A DNA stretch of 64,000 bases from Roseinatronobacter monicus (lineage in GTDB: Bacteria > Pseudomonadota > Alphaproteobacteria > Rhodobacterales > Rhodobacteraceae), in contig NZ_VFPT01000001.1 in assembly GCF_006716865.1 (NCBI RefSeq), positions 2,599,001-2,663,000 on the forward strand, in the 5' to 3' direction. A program made the position numbers and the translations under genes. Below the pieces are notes generated by a model. The model worked only from the letters and a program-made list of their open reading frames with translations, ran no database searches and was not told the origin of the DNA. How positions within the stretch are numbered: the stretch's first letter is position 1; every line of letters starts with the position of its first letter. Positions 27,316 to 36,293 of the stretch are shown here, in pieces.

Positions 27316-27332
27316 AGCGCCACTTTTCCCCT

Positions 27333-27410
27333 CATTTTCTTGCCGCAAATACTCTGGGGGTGAATTGGCCGCAGGCCAAGAGGGGGCAAAGCCCCCTGCC
27401 CCCCTCACAG
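27333..27410. repeat. Dispersed intergenic repeat, copy 1, with two hairpins
   Basis: Begins with CATTTTCTTGC and ends its core with AAATACTC followed by G residues (27333-27360). Two perfect hairpins follow: TTGGCC-GCA-GGCCAA (27365-27379) and AGGGGGC-AAA-GCCCCCT (27381-27397). It lies between convergent genes and could terminate both. Related copies are at 36210-36263 and 45080-45126. Confidence 0.8.
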
Positions 27411-27420
27411 CCGCCGCGAC

Positions 27421-28935
27421 TCAAGCCGCGTCTGCTGTCTTTATGCCGGAAATTGCCTGCACCAACGAATCCTCGGTCACTTCATCGGCGGTGAATTCCC
27501 GCATGATCCGCCCGCTATACATGGCCACGATCCGGTCCGAGACGCGCAGCACTTCGGGCATTTCCGAACTGATGACAATCACCGCATAGCCCTGTGCCGC
27601 CAACTCGCGCAACAAGGTGTGGATTTCGGCTTTCGAGCCGACATCAATGCCCCGCGTCGGCTCGTCCACAATCAGCACCCGCGGTTTCATCGACAGCCAT
27701 TTGCCAATAACGATCTTTTGCTGGTTGCCCCCCGACAAGACACCGACAATCTGCCGCCAGCTTGGGGTCTTGATCTCCAGCTTGTCACGATATTTGTCGA
27801 AAATCTCGTTCTCGGCGCCTGATGACACGAATGGCCCGCTGGTCAGTTTCTGAACTTGTGGCAAGGTCATGTTGTCGCGGCAATTCATCGACAGCACCAA
27901 CCCCTGTTCCTTGCGGTTTTCGGGCACCAGCGAAATGCCCAAGCTGATGGCATCTTGTGGCGACCCGATCTGCACCGGCACCCCGTCGATCAAAATTTCG
28001 CCCTGATCTGCGGTGCGCAGACCGAACAGCGTCTCGGCAATTTCGGTGCGGCCCGCGCCGACAAGGCCGTAAAAGCCGACCACCTCACCTGCCCGCACCG
28101 AAAAGCTGATATCCTCGAACAAGGGCGCGCAGCTCAGGTCGCGCACGTCCAGCACCGTCTCGCCCAGTTTGGGCGGCGCAGTGTCGCGCGACAGATCAAG
28201 GCTGCGCCCGATCATCAGGCGCGTGACCTCATCTTCATTCGTCTCTGCCGTGGTCAATGTGCCGCGATATGACCCGTCGCGCAGCACTGTAATCCGGTCG
28301 GACAAGGTGAAAATCTCGTCCATCCGGTGCGAGATGTAGACAATGCCCACATTGCGCGCCTTCAAGTCCCTGATGATGTCGAACAACACCACCTTTTCCG
28401 CATCGGTCAGTGATGCTGTCGGCTCGTCAAACACCACAACCCGCGCATCGACGGTCAGCGCGCGGGCGATCTCGACCATCTGCTGGTTGGCGATGGACAG
28501 ATTGACCACTGTCACCTCGCCCCTGAAATTGCACTTCAGCCGTTCCAGAATAGCGTTGGAGCTTTTGTAGAGTGTGCGCCAGTCGACGCGGCCAAACGCC
28601 TTGCGTGGCAATTCGCCCAAGTAAATATTCTCTGCCGCAGACATTTCCGGCACAAGGCTGAGTTCCTGATGGATCAGCACCACACCTTGGGCCTTGGCCT
28701 CGATCGGGTTGGTGACGCGCACGGACTGACCGGCAATGATGATCTGCCCCTCATCGGGCTGGTGCATGCCCGCCAGCACTTTCATCAGGGTGGATTTGCC
28801 TGCGCCGTTCTCGCCCAGCAAGGCATGAACCTCGCCGGGCATCACCTCGAAATCCACCCCGTCCAAGGCGCGCACACCCGGAAAAGTCTTGACGATGCCT
28901 TGCAGCCGCAGGGCCGGTTCCAGCAATTCAGTCAT
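27421..28935 (-). CDS. Ribose-type sugar ABC transporter ATPase (two nucleotide-binding domains)
   Basis: 504 residues with two fused ATPase domains as in RbsA/MglA. The first has Walker A GENGAGKSTL and Walker B VVFDEPTA. The second half has GLVGAGRTE in place of a classical Walker A, and a late LSGGNQQKIVIGKWL signature with LIVDEPTRG. It powers a carbohydrate importer. Its start overlaps the stop of permease 2 by four bases. Confidence 0.94.
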   Translation of the reverse strand: MTELLEPALRLQGIVKTFPGVRALDGVDFEVMPGEVHALLGENGAGKSTLMKVLAGMHQPDEGQIIIAGQSVRVTNPIEAKAQGVVLIHQELSLVPEMSAAENIYLGELPRKAFGRVDWRTLYKSSNAILERLKCNFRGEVTVVNLSIANQQMVEIARALTVDARVVVFDEPTASLTDAEKVVLFDIIRDLKARNVGIVYISHRMDEIFTLSDRITVLRDGSYRGTLTTAETNEDEVTRLMIGRSLDLSRDTAPPKLGETVLDVRDLSCAPLFEDISFSVRAGEVVGFYGLVGAGRTEIAETLFGLRTADQGEILIDGVPVQIGSPQDAISLGISLVPENRKEQGLVLSMNCRDNMTLPQVQKLTSGPFVSSGAENEIFDKYRDKLEIKTPSWRQIVGVLSGGNQQKIVIGKWLSMKPRVLIVDEPTRGIDVGSKAEIHTLLRELAAQGYAVIVISSEMPEVLRVSDRIVAMYSGRIMREFTADEVTEDSLVQAISGIKTADAA

Positions 28936-29921
28936 AGGCGTAGCCCTCCGTCAGTGGCGCGGTTGAACCGTTTATCAAGGATCAGAACAGCAATCAGAAT
29001 GCTGCCAAGGATGACATAGACATAGAAGGCAGGCACCTGCATCAGGTTCATGCCATTGCGCAAAATGCCAATCGCCAGAACCCCGCCAAGCGTGCCGACG
29101 ATATCGCCCTTGCCGCCCGTCAGCTTGGTGCCGCCCAGAACCACTGCCGTAATGACCCAAAGTTCATAGTCGCGCCCCAGATTGGGCGTTGCCGCCCCCA
29201 TCTGCGTGGACAACAGCACCCCCGACAGCGCCGCCAGAAACCCGATAATCATGAAGTTGATCATCATATGCGGACCAACACGGATACCGGCATTTACCGC
29301 CGCTTCGCGGTTGCCGCCCACCGCATAAGTGTTGCGTCCATGCACGCTGCGCGACAGCAGCAGATGCACGATCAGGGTGCAGAACAGGAAGATCAGCGCC
29401 AGAACCGGAAATGGACCAACAGACAGCGCGCTGAAATCGGAATAGGCGAAATTCATCGCGTAGAACGAGGATTCCCCCGTATAGACGAACACCAACCCGC
29501 GGATGCCCAGCATTGCGCCCAGCGTCACGATGAACGCATCGACACCTGTTTTCCAGACGATGAACCCGTTGAACGCCCCCAGCGCAATGCCCACCAGCAA
29601 GGCCAGACTGACCGCAGGCAATATCTGCCAGCTGCCCCATGTTGCAAACATGGCCCAGCTTTGCACATCGACCGCGAAGGCAGCGGCCAGCGCCAGTGTG
29701 GCCCCCACGGACAGGTCGATATTGCCGTTGATCATGACCAGCGTCATGCCCAGCGCGATCAACCCGATGGTCGAGGCCTGCACAAGGATATTCTGGAAGT
29801 TGCGATAGTCGAAGAAGTGGTCCGACATCAGGCTGAAGAAGATGAAAACGATCACCACGAAGCCCCAGATCGGGTTGCGCATCAACCAGCGCAGAGGTGT
29901 GATATCTGTCAGGTTCGACAT
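28932..29921 (-). CDS. Ribose-type sugar ABC transporter permease 2 (RbsC-like)
   Basis: About 329 residues, eight to ten membrane helices, with MINGNIDLSVGATLALAAAFAVD early and AVVLGGTKLTGGKGDIVGT late, both typical of the family. I chose ATG 29921, which has GAGG 6 bp upstream; ATG 29933 (overlapping the previous stop) is the alternative. Two different permease genes suggest a heterodimeric channel. Confidence 0.92.
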   Translation of the reverse strand: MSNLTDITPLRWLMRNPIWGFVVIVFIFFSLMSDHFFDYRNFQNILVQASTIGLIALGMTLVMINGNIDLSVGATLALAAAFAVDVQSWAMFATWGSWQILPAVSLALLVGIALGAFNGFIVWKTGVDAFIVTLGAMLGIRGLVFVYTGESSFYAMNFAYSDFSALSVGPFPVLALIFLFCTLIVHLLLSRSVHGRNTYAVGGNREAAVNAGIRVGPHMMINFMIIGFLAALSGVLLSTQMGAATPNLGRDYELWVITAVVLGGTKLTGGKGDIVGTLGGVLAIGILRNGMNLMQVPAFYVYVILGSILIAVLILDKRFNRATDGGLRL

Positions 29922-29929
29922 GGTGTGCC

Positions 29930-30904
29930 TCATGCTATGGGTGAAAACAGGCGGCCGCGCTTGGCCGCTACATCCAGCCAGACTGCCACGATGATGACCG
30001 CCCATGTGACCAGCCATTGCGTGTAATAGGGCTGGCCCATCAGGATCAGGCCGTTCTGGATAAAGGCCAGCATCAGCACACCCAGAACCGTTTTCAGAAT
30101 ACTGCCCGCGCCCCCCAGCAGCGATGTGCCGCCCAGGATAACCGCTGCCAGAACCTGCAACTCGTAGCCTTGGCCGACGTTATTTTGCGACCCCATCACG
30201 CGGCTGCCCAGAATGATCGCGGCCACCGAAACGCACAGCGCCGAGATCAGATAGGTCATGAACACAACCCGCGAGCGCGGAATGCCAGAGAACACGGATG
30301 CCGTCGGATTGCCCCCCACCGCATAGACCTTGCGGCCAAAGGGCATGGTTTTCATGATGACATGAAACACAATCGCCAGCAGCGCGAAAATCAGGATCGG
30401 CGCTGCAATTCCAAAAACCGAGCCGCGCCCGAAAAAGGCAAACCATGTGCCGCGCTGGTCGGCAATATCGACATTCTGGCCACCGCTATAGATCAGCACC
30501 AATCCTTGAATGGCCGAGAGCATCCCCAGCGTCACAATCAGCGAATTCAGTCTTAATATGCCGATCAGAAACCCGTTGATCGCCCCCAGACATAATGTCG
30601 CCAGAACCATCACCGGGATCGCCAGTTCCGGCCCGATCTTGTCATGCAAGTCCACGACCAGCACGGTGGCGAATGACAGCATCGAGCCGACAGACAGGTC
30701 CAGATTGCCGCCGATCACCACAATCGTGACCCCAAGCGCCATAACGCCGATAATTGCGGATTGGCGAAAGACCGACATGATATTGTCGCCAGTCATGAAC
30801 CTGTCGGACATGAGTGAGAACACAATCATGAACAGGATAAAGGCCACGAGGATGCCTTGTTTGGCAATCGCAGGCCCCCCTGCCTTGAGGCGGTTCAACA
30901 GCAT
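29930..30904 (-). CDS. Ribose-type sugar ABC transporter permease 1 (RbsC-like)
   Basis: 324 residues, multi-spanning, with VVIGGNLDLSVGSMLSFATV and AVILGGTSLLGGAGSILKT. It is a paralogue of the next gene. A hairpin separates it from the receptor gene upstream. Confidence 0.92.
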   Translation of the reverse strand: MLLNRLKAGGPAIAKQGILVAFILFMIVFSLMSDRFMTGDNIMSVFRQSAIIGVMALGVTIVVIGGNLDLSVGSMLSFATVLVVDLHDKIGPELAIPVMVLATLCLGAINGFLIGILRLNSLIVTLGMLSAIQGLVLIYSGGQNVDIADQRGTWFAFFGRGSVFGIAAPILIFALLAIVFHVIMKTMPFGRKVYAVGGNPTASVFSGIPRSRVVFMTYLISALCVSVAAIILGSRVMGSQNNVGQGYELQVLAAVILGGTSLLGGAGSILKTVLGVLMLAFIQNGLILMGQPYYTQWLVTWAVIIVAVWLDVAAKRGRLFSPIA

Positions 30905-30977
30905 CTGGTTCCTCCCAAAACTCGGCTAAAGGCGCGCTCTCCCCAGCGCAGAAGTCGGGGTTGAGCAAACAACCCGA

Positions 30978-31007
30978 CCGGGGCGGTGGGTCTTACCCCC
31001 GCCCCGG
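30978..31007 (-). terminator. Hairpin between receptor and permease genes of the sugar ABC operon
   Basis: Perfect 9-bp GC stem (30978-30986 with 30999-31007), extended by two pairs after a mismatch. It lies 17 bp after the receptor stop on the minus strand, and no T tract follows. It probably stabilises or partly terminates the receptor mRNA. Confidence 0.6.
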
Positions 31008-31024
31008 CGCAGATTATACCTGCC

Positions 31025-31966
31025 TCAGAAAACCGGGCGGTCGAATTCTTCCATATTTTCTTGTGTGATTTTCGGGGTGTCGAAGTAGTTCAGCTTCGGC
31101 ACATCTTCGCCCGCCAGCACGTCCAGCGCGGTCTGCAATGCAGCTTCGGCGTCATCCACGGGCGACTGATAGACCGACCCCCAATATTCGCCGCGCGCCA
31201 TCGCGTCATAGCCCACTGCGAAATTCGTTGCCCCGATAAAAGCAATGCCTTCGGCGCGACCTGCGGACAGCGCAGCATTCAGCGCGCCCACACCCATATT
31301 GTCGTCACCCGAATACACCCCGTCAATCTGGTCAAAGCGCGTCAGGAACGTTTCCATCGTGCGCTGCGCACGTTCGCGGTTCCAGTCACCGGGCTGGATG
31401 TCCAGTTGCACAACATCAGGGCACATTTCGGCCAGACGGTCGTCAAAACCTTGCTGGCGCTCAATCGCGGTGGTGTAGCCCGGCATTCCTGTAATCTGGA
31501 CGATCTGCCCTTCACCGTCCAAGGCTTCACACATCATCTCAGCCGAATAAATGCCCTGCTGAACGTTGTTTGGGCCAGAGAAAGCGGCGATGAAATCCAT
31601 GCCCGCTTCGGCAATATTGGAATTGGTCACGATCACCGGAATCCCTGCATTATGTGCATTGCGCACTGCGGGCACCAGCGCCTGACCATCGGTCGGCCAT
31701 ACAATGATCGCATCGACCTGCTGCTGGATCAAATCCTGCAACTGGCTGATCTGGCGTGCAACATCCCCGCCGGCATCCAGCACGATCACTTCAACATCGG
31801 GATTGGCGTCGGCGGCTGCGATAAAGGCCTGCTCATAGGTTGTTTGGTAGCTGTCGATTCCGACATTGTTCTGCGTAATTCCGATCCGCACAGTATCGGC
31901 CGAAGCCGCGCTGGCCAGGGCAAGGGTGCCGCAGCTGGCAAGTAGGATGCGCATTGTTCTTTTCAT
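31025..31966 (-). CDS. Sugar ABC transporter substrate-binding protein (RbsB-like, type 1 fold)
   Basis: 313 residues. The signal peptide ends near residue 23 (SAASA). The mature part is a type 1 periplasmic-binding protein (VRIGITQNNVGIDSYQTTY, VDAIIVWPTDGQALVPAV, QITGMPGYTTAIERQQGF, YSGDDNMGVGAL). It is the first gene of the sugar operon. It is divergent from the winged-helix/solute-binding regulator, with a 211-bp shared upstream region containing TGAACA repeats. Confidence 0.92.
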   Translation of the reverse strand: MKRTMRILLASCGTLALASAASADTVRIGITQNNVGIDSYQTTYEQAFIAAADANPDVEVIVLDAGGDVARQISQLQDLIQQQVDAIIVWPTDGQALVPAVRNAHNAGIPVIVTNSNIAEAGMDFIAAFSGPNNVQQGIYSAEMMCEALDGEGQIVQITGMPGYTTAIERQQGFDDRLAEMCPDVVQLDIQPGDWNRERAQRTMETFLTRFDQIDGVYSGDDNMGVGALNAALSAGRAEGIAFIGATNFAVGYDAMARGEYWGSVYQSPVDDAEAALQTALDVLAGEDVPKLNYFDTPKITQENMEEFDRPVF

Positions 31967-32090
31967 GGTGTTCCTCCCAAGGGTGTAAACTTCTCCGCGC
32001 GCCCCGCCGATATGACATAATGTCGGCCTCCCGGCGTTTTCGCGGTCTGCCTATGCTGTCTGGACCCACGCAAATTCAACACAGAAAACA

Positions 32091-32105
32091 TGTTCAAAAT
32101 GAACA
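32091..32105. promoter_or_regulatory. Candidate operator: TGTTCA-AAA-TGAACA
   Basis: Perfect inverted repeat with a 3-bp spacer in the divergent region between the sugar receptor gene and the fusion regulator. Two more TGAACA half-sites lie at 32121-32126 and 32155-32160. The first is exactly 21 bp (two helical turns) from the half-site at 32100. This is a plausible binding array for the adjacent regulator; binding is inferred. Confidence 0.55.
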
Positions 32106-32177
32106 ATTTTACATCCACTTTGAACATTTAAGCGGTATCATCACTCAGTCAATCTGAACAAAATAAGAGTATTGCAG

Positions 32178-33989
32178 ATGAAAATCCGGCGCAACGCGAC
32201 CAAAGACAGCACCCCGCAAAGAAAGTCAGCAGACGTGAAAATGGGAAATATTCAAAAAGAAAATTTCTCGAAACCCGCCAACATGCAGCGGGGGCACGCA
32301 GGTGTTGAACAGGCAGCTTTGCCTACAACGCTCCAGTTTGTTGACATGCTAAGCGCCGAGCTCGACACCGCGTTGGAGATTGCAGACCCGAACCCGCATC
32401 TTAACATGGTAACGGCACTGCTCAAGGCACATCTGAGCGGCAAGATCATCACGGCAACCATGCTGATCTCTGCCTCTGGCGTTCCCTACGCGACCGCGCG
32501 GCGCAAGTTACAGCAATTGCAAGACAGCGGCTTTATCGAGCAGCGCGCGCGCACGCGGTCGGGGCGGTCCTTTTCACTGCACCCGACCGAGCGGCTGATG
32601 ACAAACTGGCGCCAGCTTGCAGACCGCATCCTTCGGCTTTGCACCGAGGCCGGCGGGAATGAACCCAAAGACGCGCGCGAATACTATTTTGGCGCCTCCT
32701 ATGTGCCCGCCAGCCAATCCATCGCCCCGCCGCAAGTTCTGCCTGAACCGCTGCAACTAGGGGGCGGCCTGCGCATTCTGGTGCATGGCGATCCGACCTT
32801 CATGGTGATGGAGAACCTCAAGCGCCAGTTCGAGCAGATCATCGGCACCAATATCAGCCAGCGCGCCTTTTCCATCGACCGGCTGCGCGCCGAAGCCCTG
32901 CGCAATGCCGAGCGCCGCGTCAGCAAATACGACATCATCGCAGTTGATTTGCCGTGGATCGGTGAATTTGCCGAAAAGGGCGTGCTAATGCCCTTGGATG
33001 AATGCCTTGACACCGACCGGCTTGACCCGCCCGATTTTCACACCGCAGGCTGGATGGCCGCGCATTGGGGCGGGCGGCCTTATGGTGTGCCCAGCCAGAC
33101 CACGCCCGAATTGCTGTTCTACCGCAAAGACCTGTTCGCAGAGGCGGGGTTGGAGCCGCCAGACACAACCGACAGCCTGATCAAGGCGGCGCGCTATTTT
33201 CATGCGCCACGGCGCGGCTATTACGGGATTGCGTGGAATGCCGCGCGCGGCACGGCACTTGGTCATCAGTTCCTGATGACCTGCGCCGATTTCGGCCAGC
33301 CGATCGTCAATCTGGAAGCCATCGCTGGCGGGTTTGCCGCCGACACGGCCCACCGCCGCGACATCGTGGCCACCATCGACACGCCGCTTGCGCTGGATGC
33401 GTGCGAATTTCTGCTGTCCTTGCTGGAATTCTCGCCGCCCGACATTCTGTCGATGTCCTGGTATGAACGCATCCGCCCCTATGCCGCGGGCAAAATCGCT
33501 ATGGCTTACGGCTACACGCTGCTGGCCCCGTATTTTGAACGCGACCCCTCGTCGCCCGCCAATGGCAATACCGGCTATCTGCCCCACCCCGCCGGGCCTG
33601 AGGGGCAGCCCGTCGCCACTGTGGGCGGCTATGTCATGGGCATTCCTGCCAATATCGCGCCCGAACGCCGCGCCGCCGCCGCCGAGGCGCTGATCGCCTT
33701 TACCTCGCCCGAGGCCCAAAAACTGTATGTCCTGAACGGCAGCCGCACCGCACCGCGCTATTCCGTTGGGGCTGATCCAGAGGTGCGCCGCATCTCGCCA
33801 ATATTCGAGGCGGTGGACGCCATGTCCCTGCGCGACGAGCTGCAATACTGGCCGCGCCCGCCCATCCCCCAAATCGCCGAGATCATCGAGATTTGTGGAC
33901 AGGAACTGCATGACATGCTGCGCGGGACATCCAGCCCCCGCGACGCTTTGAAACGCGCCCAGTCACGGGCCGAACTCGCTTTGAAATAA
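32178..33989 (+). CDS. Cytosolic fusion regulator: winged helix plus ABC solute-binding domain
   Basis: 603 residues with no signal peptide. Residues ~75-140 form a winged-helix DNA-binding domain (HLSGKIITATMLISASGVP, ATARRKLQQLQDSGFIEQR, SGRSFSLHPTE). Residues ~197-590 are a family 1 (MalE/UgpB-like) extracellular solute-binding domain (LRILVHGDPTFMVMENLKRQF, YGVPSQTTPELLFYRKDLF, VGGYVMGIPA, AAEALIAFTSPEAQKLY). Such receptors are normally secreted; here the domain must sense a ligand in the cytoplasm. The first ~70 residues are basic and polar, and the start is uncertain (ATG 32178, or a TTG just before). It is divergent from the sugar importer and co-directional with a catabolic operon, so it probably controls both. 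Confidence 0.85.
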   Translation: MKIRRNATKDSTPQRKSADVKMGNIQKENFSKPANMQRGHAGVEQAALPTTLQFVDMLSAELDTALEIADPNPHLNMVTALLKAHLSGKIITATMLISASGVPYATARRKLQQLQDSGFIEQRARTRSGRSFSLHPTERLMTNWRQLADRILRLCTEAGGNEPKDAREYYFGASYVPASQSIAPPQVLPEPLQLGGGLRILVHGDPTFMVMENLKRQFEQIIGTNISQRAFSIDRLRAEALRNAERRVSKYDIIAVDLPWIGEFAEKGVLMPLDECLDTDRLDPPDFHTAGWMAAHWGGRPYGVPSQTTPELLFYRKDLFAEAGLEPPDTTDSLIKAARYFHAPRRGYYGIAWNAARGTALGHQFLMTCADFGQPIVNLEAIAGGFAADTAHRRDIVATIDTPLALDACEFLLSLLEFSPPDILSMSWYERIRPYAAGKIAMAYGYTLLAPYFERDPSSPANGNTGYLPHPAGPEGQPVATVGGYVMGIPANIAPERRAAAAEALIAFTSPEAQKLYVLNGSRTAPRYSVGADPEVRRISPIFEAVDAMSLRDELQYWPRPPIPQIAEIIEICGQELHDMLRGTSSPRDALKRAQSRAELALK

Positions 33990-34012
33990 CCAAACGCGCT
34001 GAGGAGGACGCC

Positions 34013-34819
34013 ATGGACACCACCCGCCTGAAAGGCAAGAACATCCTGATCACCGGGGCCGCACGCGGCATGGGTGCCGCCAATGCCGAACATTTCGCAG
34101 CCCAAGGCGCAAATGTCTGCCTTGGCGATCTGGACCTTGACGCAGCACAGGCCATGGCAGACGACATTAACGCCAAGGGCAATGGCCGCGCCATCGCTGT
34201 GCGCATGGATGTCACCAAACGCGAAGACAACGCCGCCGCAGTGGCCGCCACGGTCGAGGCCTTTGGCATGGTCAATGTGGGCCTGTTCAATGCAGGCCTG
34301 AACAAGCCCCGGTTTTTCATGGATATCGACGAAGACAACTGGGACATGATCATGAATGTCAACACCAAGGCCATGTGGCTGGGTATGCAGGAAACCGCCC
34401 GCCAGATGATCGCGCAGGGCAAGCAAGACTATCCCTACAAGCTGATCAACGTAGGCTCTATCGCGTCGCGCAAGCCGCTGGTTGATGTGACGGTCTATTG
34501 CACATCGAAATATGGCTGCCTTGCCCTGACCCATTGCGGGGCCATTGGACTGGCCGAGCATAACATCACTGTAAACGGCTATGCGCCCGGCGTGGTCGTG
34601 ACGCCCCTGTGGGAACAACTGGACAAGGATCTGGTCGATATCGGCTTCAAGGACCGCGAAGGTCAGGCTTATGAGGACATTGTCCGCGATGCCCTCCAGA
34701 TCAAGCGCGTGTCCTACCCCAAAGACGTGATCGGCACTGCCGCGTTCCTGTGCAGTTCCGACAGCGACTACATGACCGGTCAAATGATCCATATCGATGG
34801 CGGCTGGTGCATCCAGTAG
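34013..34819 (+). CDS. Short-chain dehydrogenase/reductase (SDR)
   Basis: 268 residues: cofactor motif TGAARGMG, an altered FNAG in place of NNAG, catalytic YCTSKYG (YxxxK), and C-terminal YMTGQMIHIDGGW. A strong GAGGAGG lies before the ATG. It likely oxidises a polyol or hydroxy compound taken up by the neighbouring importer. It starts 23 bp after the fusion regulator and is followed by the M24 gene. Confidence 0.9.
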   Translation: MDTTRLKGKNILITGAARGMGAANAEHFAAQGANVCLGDLDLDAAQAMADDINAKGNGRAIAVRMDVTKREDNAAAVAATVEAFGMVNVGLFNAGLNKPRFFMDIDEDNWDMIMNVNTKAMWLGMQETARQMIAQGKQDYPYKLINVGSIASRKPLVDVTVYCTSKYGCLALTHCGAIGLAEHNITVNGYAPGVVVTPLWEQLDKDLVDIGFKDREGQAYEDIVRDALQIKRVSYPKDVIGTAAFLCSSDSDYMTGQMIHIDGGWCIQ

Positions 34820-34894
34820 CACGACCAGCCCCACCCCACCCTGTTTAACCCTTGAAAATGGCGCGTGCCTGCACGCCCCATACGGAGAAATATC

Positions 34895-36193
34895 ATGTCC
34901 CGCGCTTTGATGCCGAATATGCTGACGCCCCAAGACCTTGAACCGAACTGGCGCTGGGAAGGGCGATTGCCCGCCTGGGGCCACACCTCGGTTGATTTTG
35001 AACGCCGGATCGACCATGACCGCCTGCGCCGCTACCGTCTTGCGCGCACGCGGCAGGCGTTGCAGGCCTCTGACGCGGGCACGCTGTTGTTGTTCGATGT
35101 GAACAATATCCGCTATGTGTCGGCGACCAAGATCGGCGAATGGGAACGCGACAAGATGTGTCGCTTCTGCCTGCTGACCGGCGATGATGCGCCCTATGTG
35201 TGGGATTTCGGGTCCGCTGCGATGCACCACAAGAAATTCAGCGACTGGCTGGTGCCGGATCATTGCCGCGCGGGTGTGGTGGGCATGCGCGGCACCATCC
35301 CGCCCGAATTCGGCCTGATGCGGCAATACGCCAAGGAAATCGCGGGCCTGATCCGCGAGGCGGGCATGGGCGACATGCCGGTGGGTCTGGATTACGCCGA
35401 AACCGCCATGTTCCACGCGCTGCAAGAAGAGGGGCTGAATGTCGTGGATGGCCAGCAAATCATGCTGGCCGCGCGCGAGATCAAGAATTGGGATGAAATC
35501 CAGTTGCTGACGCAGGCCGCCGCCATGGTCGATGGTGTCTATCATATGATCTATGAGGAGTTGAAACCCGGCATCCGTGAGAATGACATCGTCGCGATGT
35601 CCAACAAGATGCTCTATGAAATGGGCAGCGATGATGTCGAAGCGATCAACGCCATTTCAGGCGAGCGCTGCAACCCGCACCCCCACAACTTCACCGACCG
35701 CTATTTCCGCCCCGGTGATCAGGCCTTTTTTGACATTCTGCAATCCTATCAGGGCTATCGGACCTGCTACTACCGCACCTTCAACATTGGCCGCGCAACG
35801 CCCGCGCAAAACGATGCCTATGTGAAGGCCCGCGAATGGATTGATGCATCCATTTCCATGATCAAACCGGGGGTTTCCACCGACAAAGTGGCCGAGGTCT
35901 GGCCCAAGGCGGAAGAATTCGGCTTCCCGGACGAGCAATCGGCCTTTGGCCTGCAATTCGGCCACGGGCTGGGGCTGGCGCTGCATGAGCGGCCCATCAT
36001 CAGCCGCGCGATCAGTCTGGACCACCCTATGGAAATCAAGACCGGCATGGTCTTTGCGCTGGAAACCTATTGCCCTGCGGCAGATGGCTATTCCGCGGCG
36101 CGGATCGAGGAAGAAGTGGTTGTGACCGAGACCGGTTGCGAAGTGATCAGCCTGTTTCCAGCGGAAGAATTGCCGATTGCGAACCGCTACTGA
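34895..36193 (+). CDS. M24-family (creatinase/prolidase fold) protein with an altered metal site
   Basis: 432 residues, with an N-terminal creatinase-like domain (to about residue 195) and a pita-bread C-terminal domain. Of the usual metal ligands, Asp280 (FFDI), His357 (GHGLGLALHERP), Glu390 and Glu405 are present. The second Asp of the normal S-D-x-T-R-T motif is Cys291 here (T-C-Y-Y-R-T). Creatinase has this fold but needs no metal, so a non-peptidase C-N hydrolase is as likely as a peptidase. The roseobacter DMSP lyase DddP shares the fold but keeps its metal aspartates, so I do not call it DddP. Confidence 0.82.
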   Translation: MSRALMPNMLTPQDLEPNWRWEGRLPAWGHTSVDFERRIDHDRLRRYRLARTRQALQASDAGTLLLFDVNNIRYVSATKIGEWERDKMCRFCLLTGDDAPYVWDFGSAAMHHKKFSDWLVPDHCRAGVVGMRGTIPPEFGLMRQYAKEIAGLIREAGMGDMPVGLDYAETAMFHALQEEGLNVVDGQQIMLAAREIKNWDEIQLLTQAAAMVDGVYHMIYEELKPGIRENDIVAMSNKMLYEMGSDDVEAINAISGERCNPHPHNFTDRYFRPGDQAFFDILQSYQGYRTCYYRTFNIGRATPAQNDAYVKAREWIDASISMIKPGVSTDKVAEVWPKAEEFGFPDEQSAFGLQFGHGLGLALHERPIISRAISLDHPMEIKTGMVFALETYCPAADGYSAARIEEEVVVTETGCEVISLFPAEELPIANRY

Positions 36194-36209
36194 ATTATCG
36201 GGCAAAGGT

Positions 36210-36263
36210 GGGGGGGCTGTCTGCCCCCCCACACCCCCCCGAGAGTATTTTCGGCAAGAAAAT
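36210..36263. repeat. Dispersed intergenic repeat, copy 2 (inverted)
   Basis: A hairpin with 8-bp stem (36210-36217 with 36223-36230) is followed by the repeat core in reverse orientation, ending GCAAGAAAATG at 36263. It lies between the M24 gene and the E1 alpha gene. Confidence 0.78.
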
Positions 36264-36293
36264 GACGGGCAGCAGCCTTGAAAGGATGAGAGC

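Noticed and set aside
34895..36193. DMSP lyase DddP
   Set aside because: Same M24 fold and length, but the DddP metal aspartates are not all kept (Cys291) and the surrounding sequence differs.
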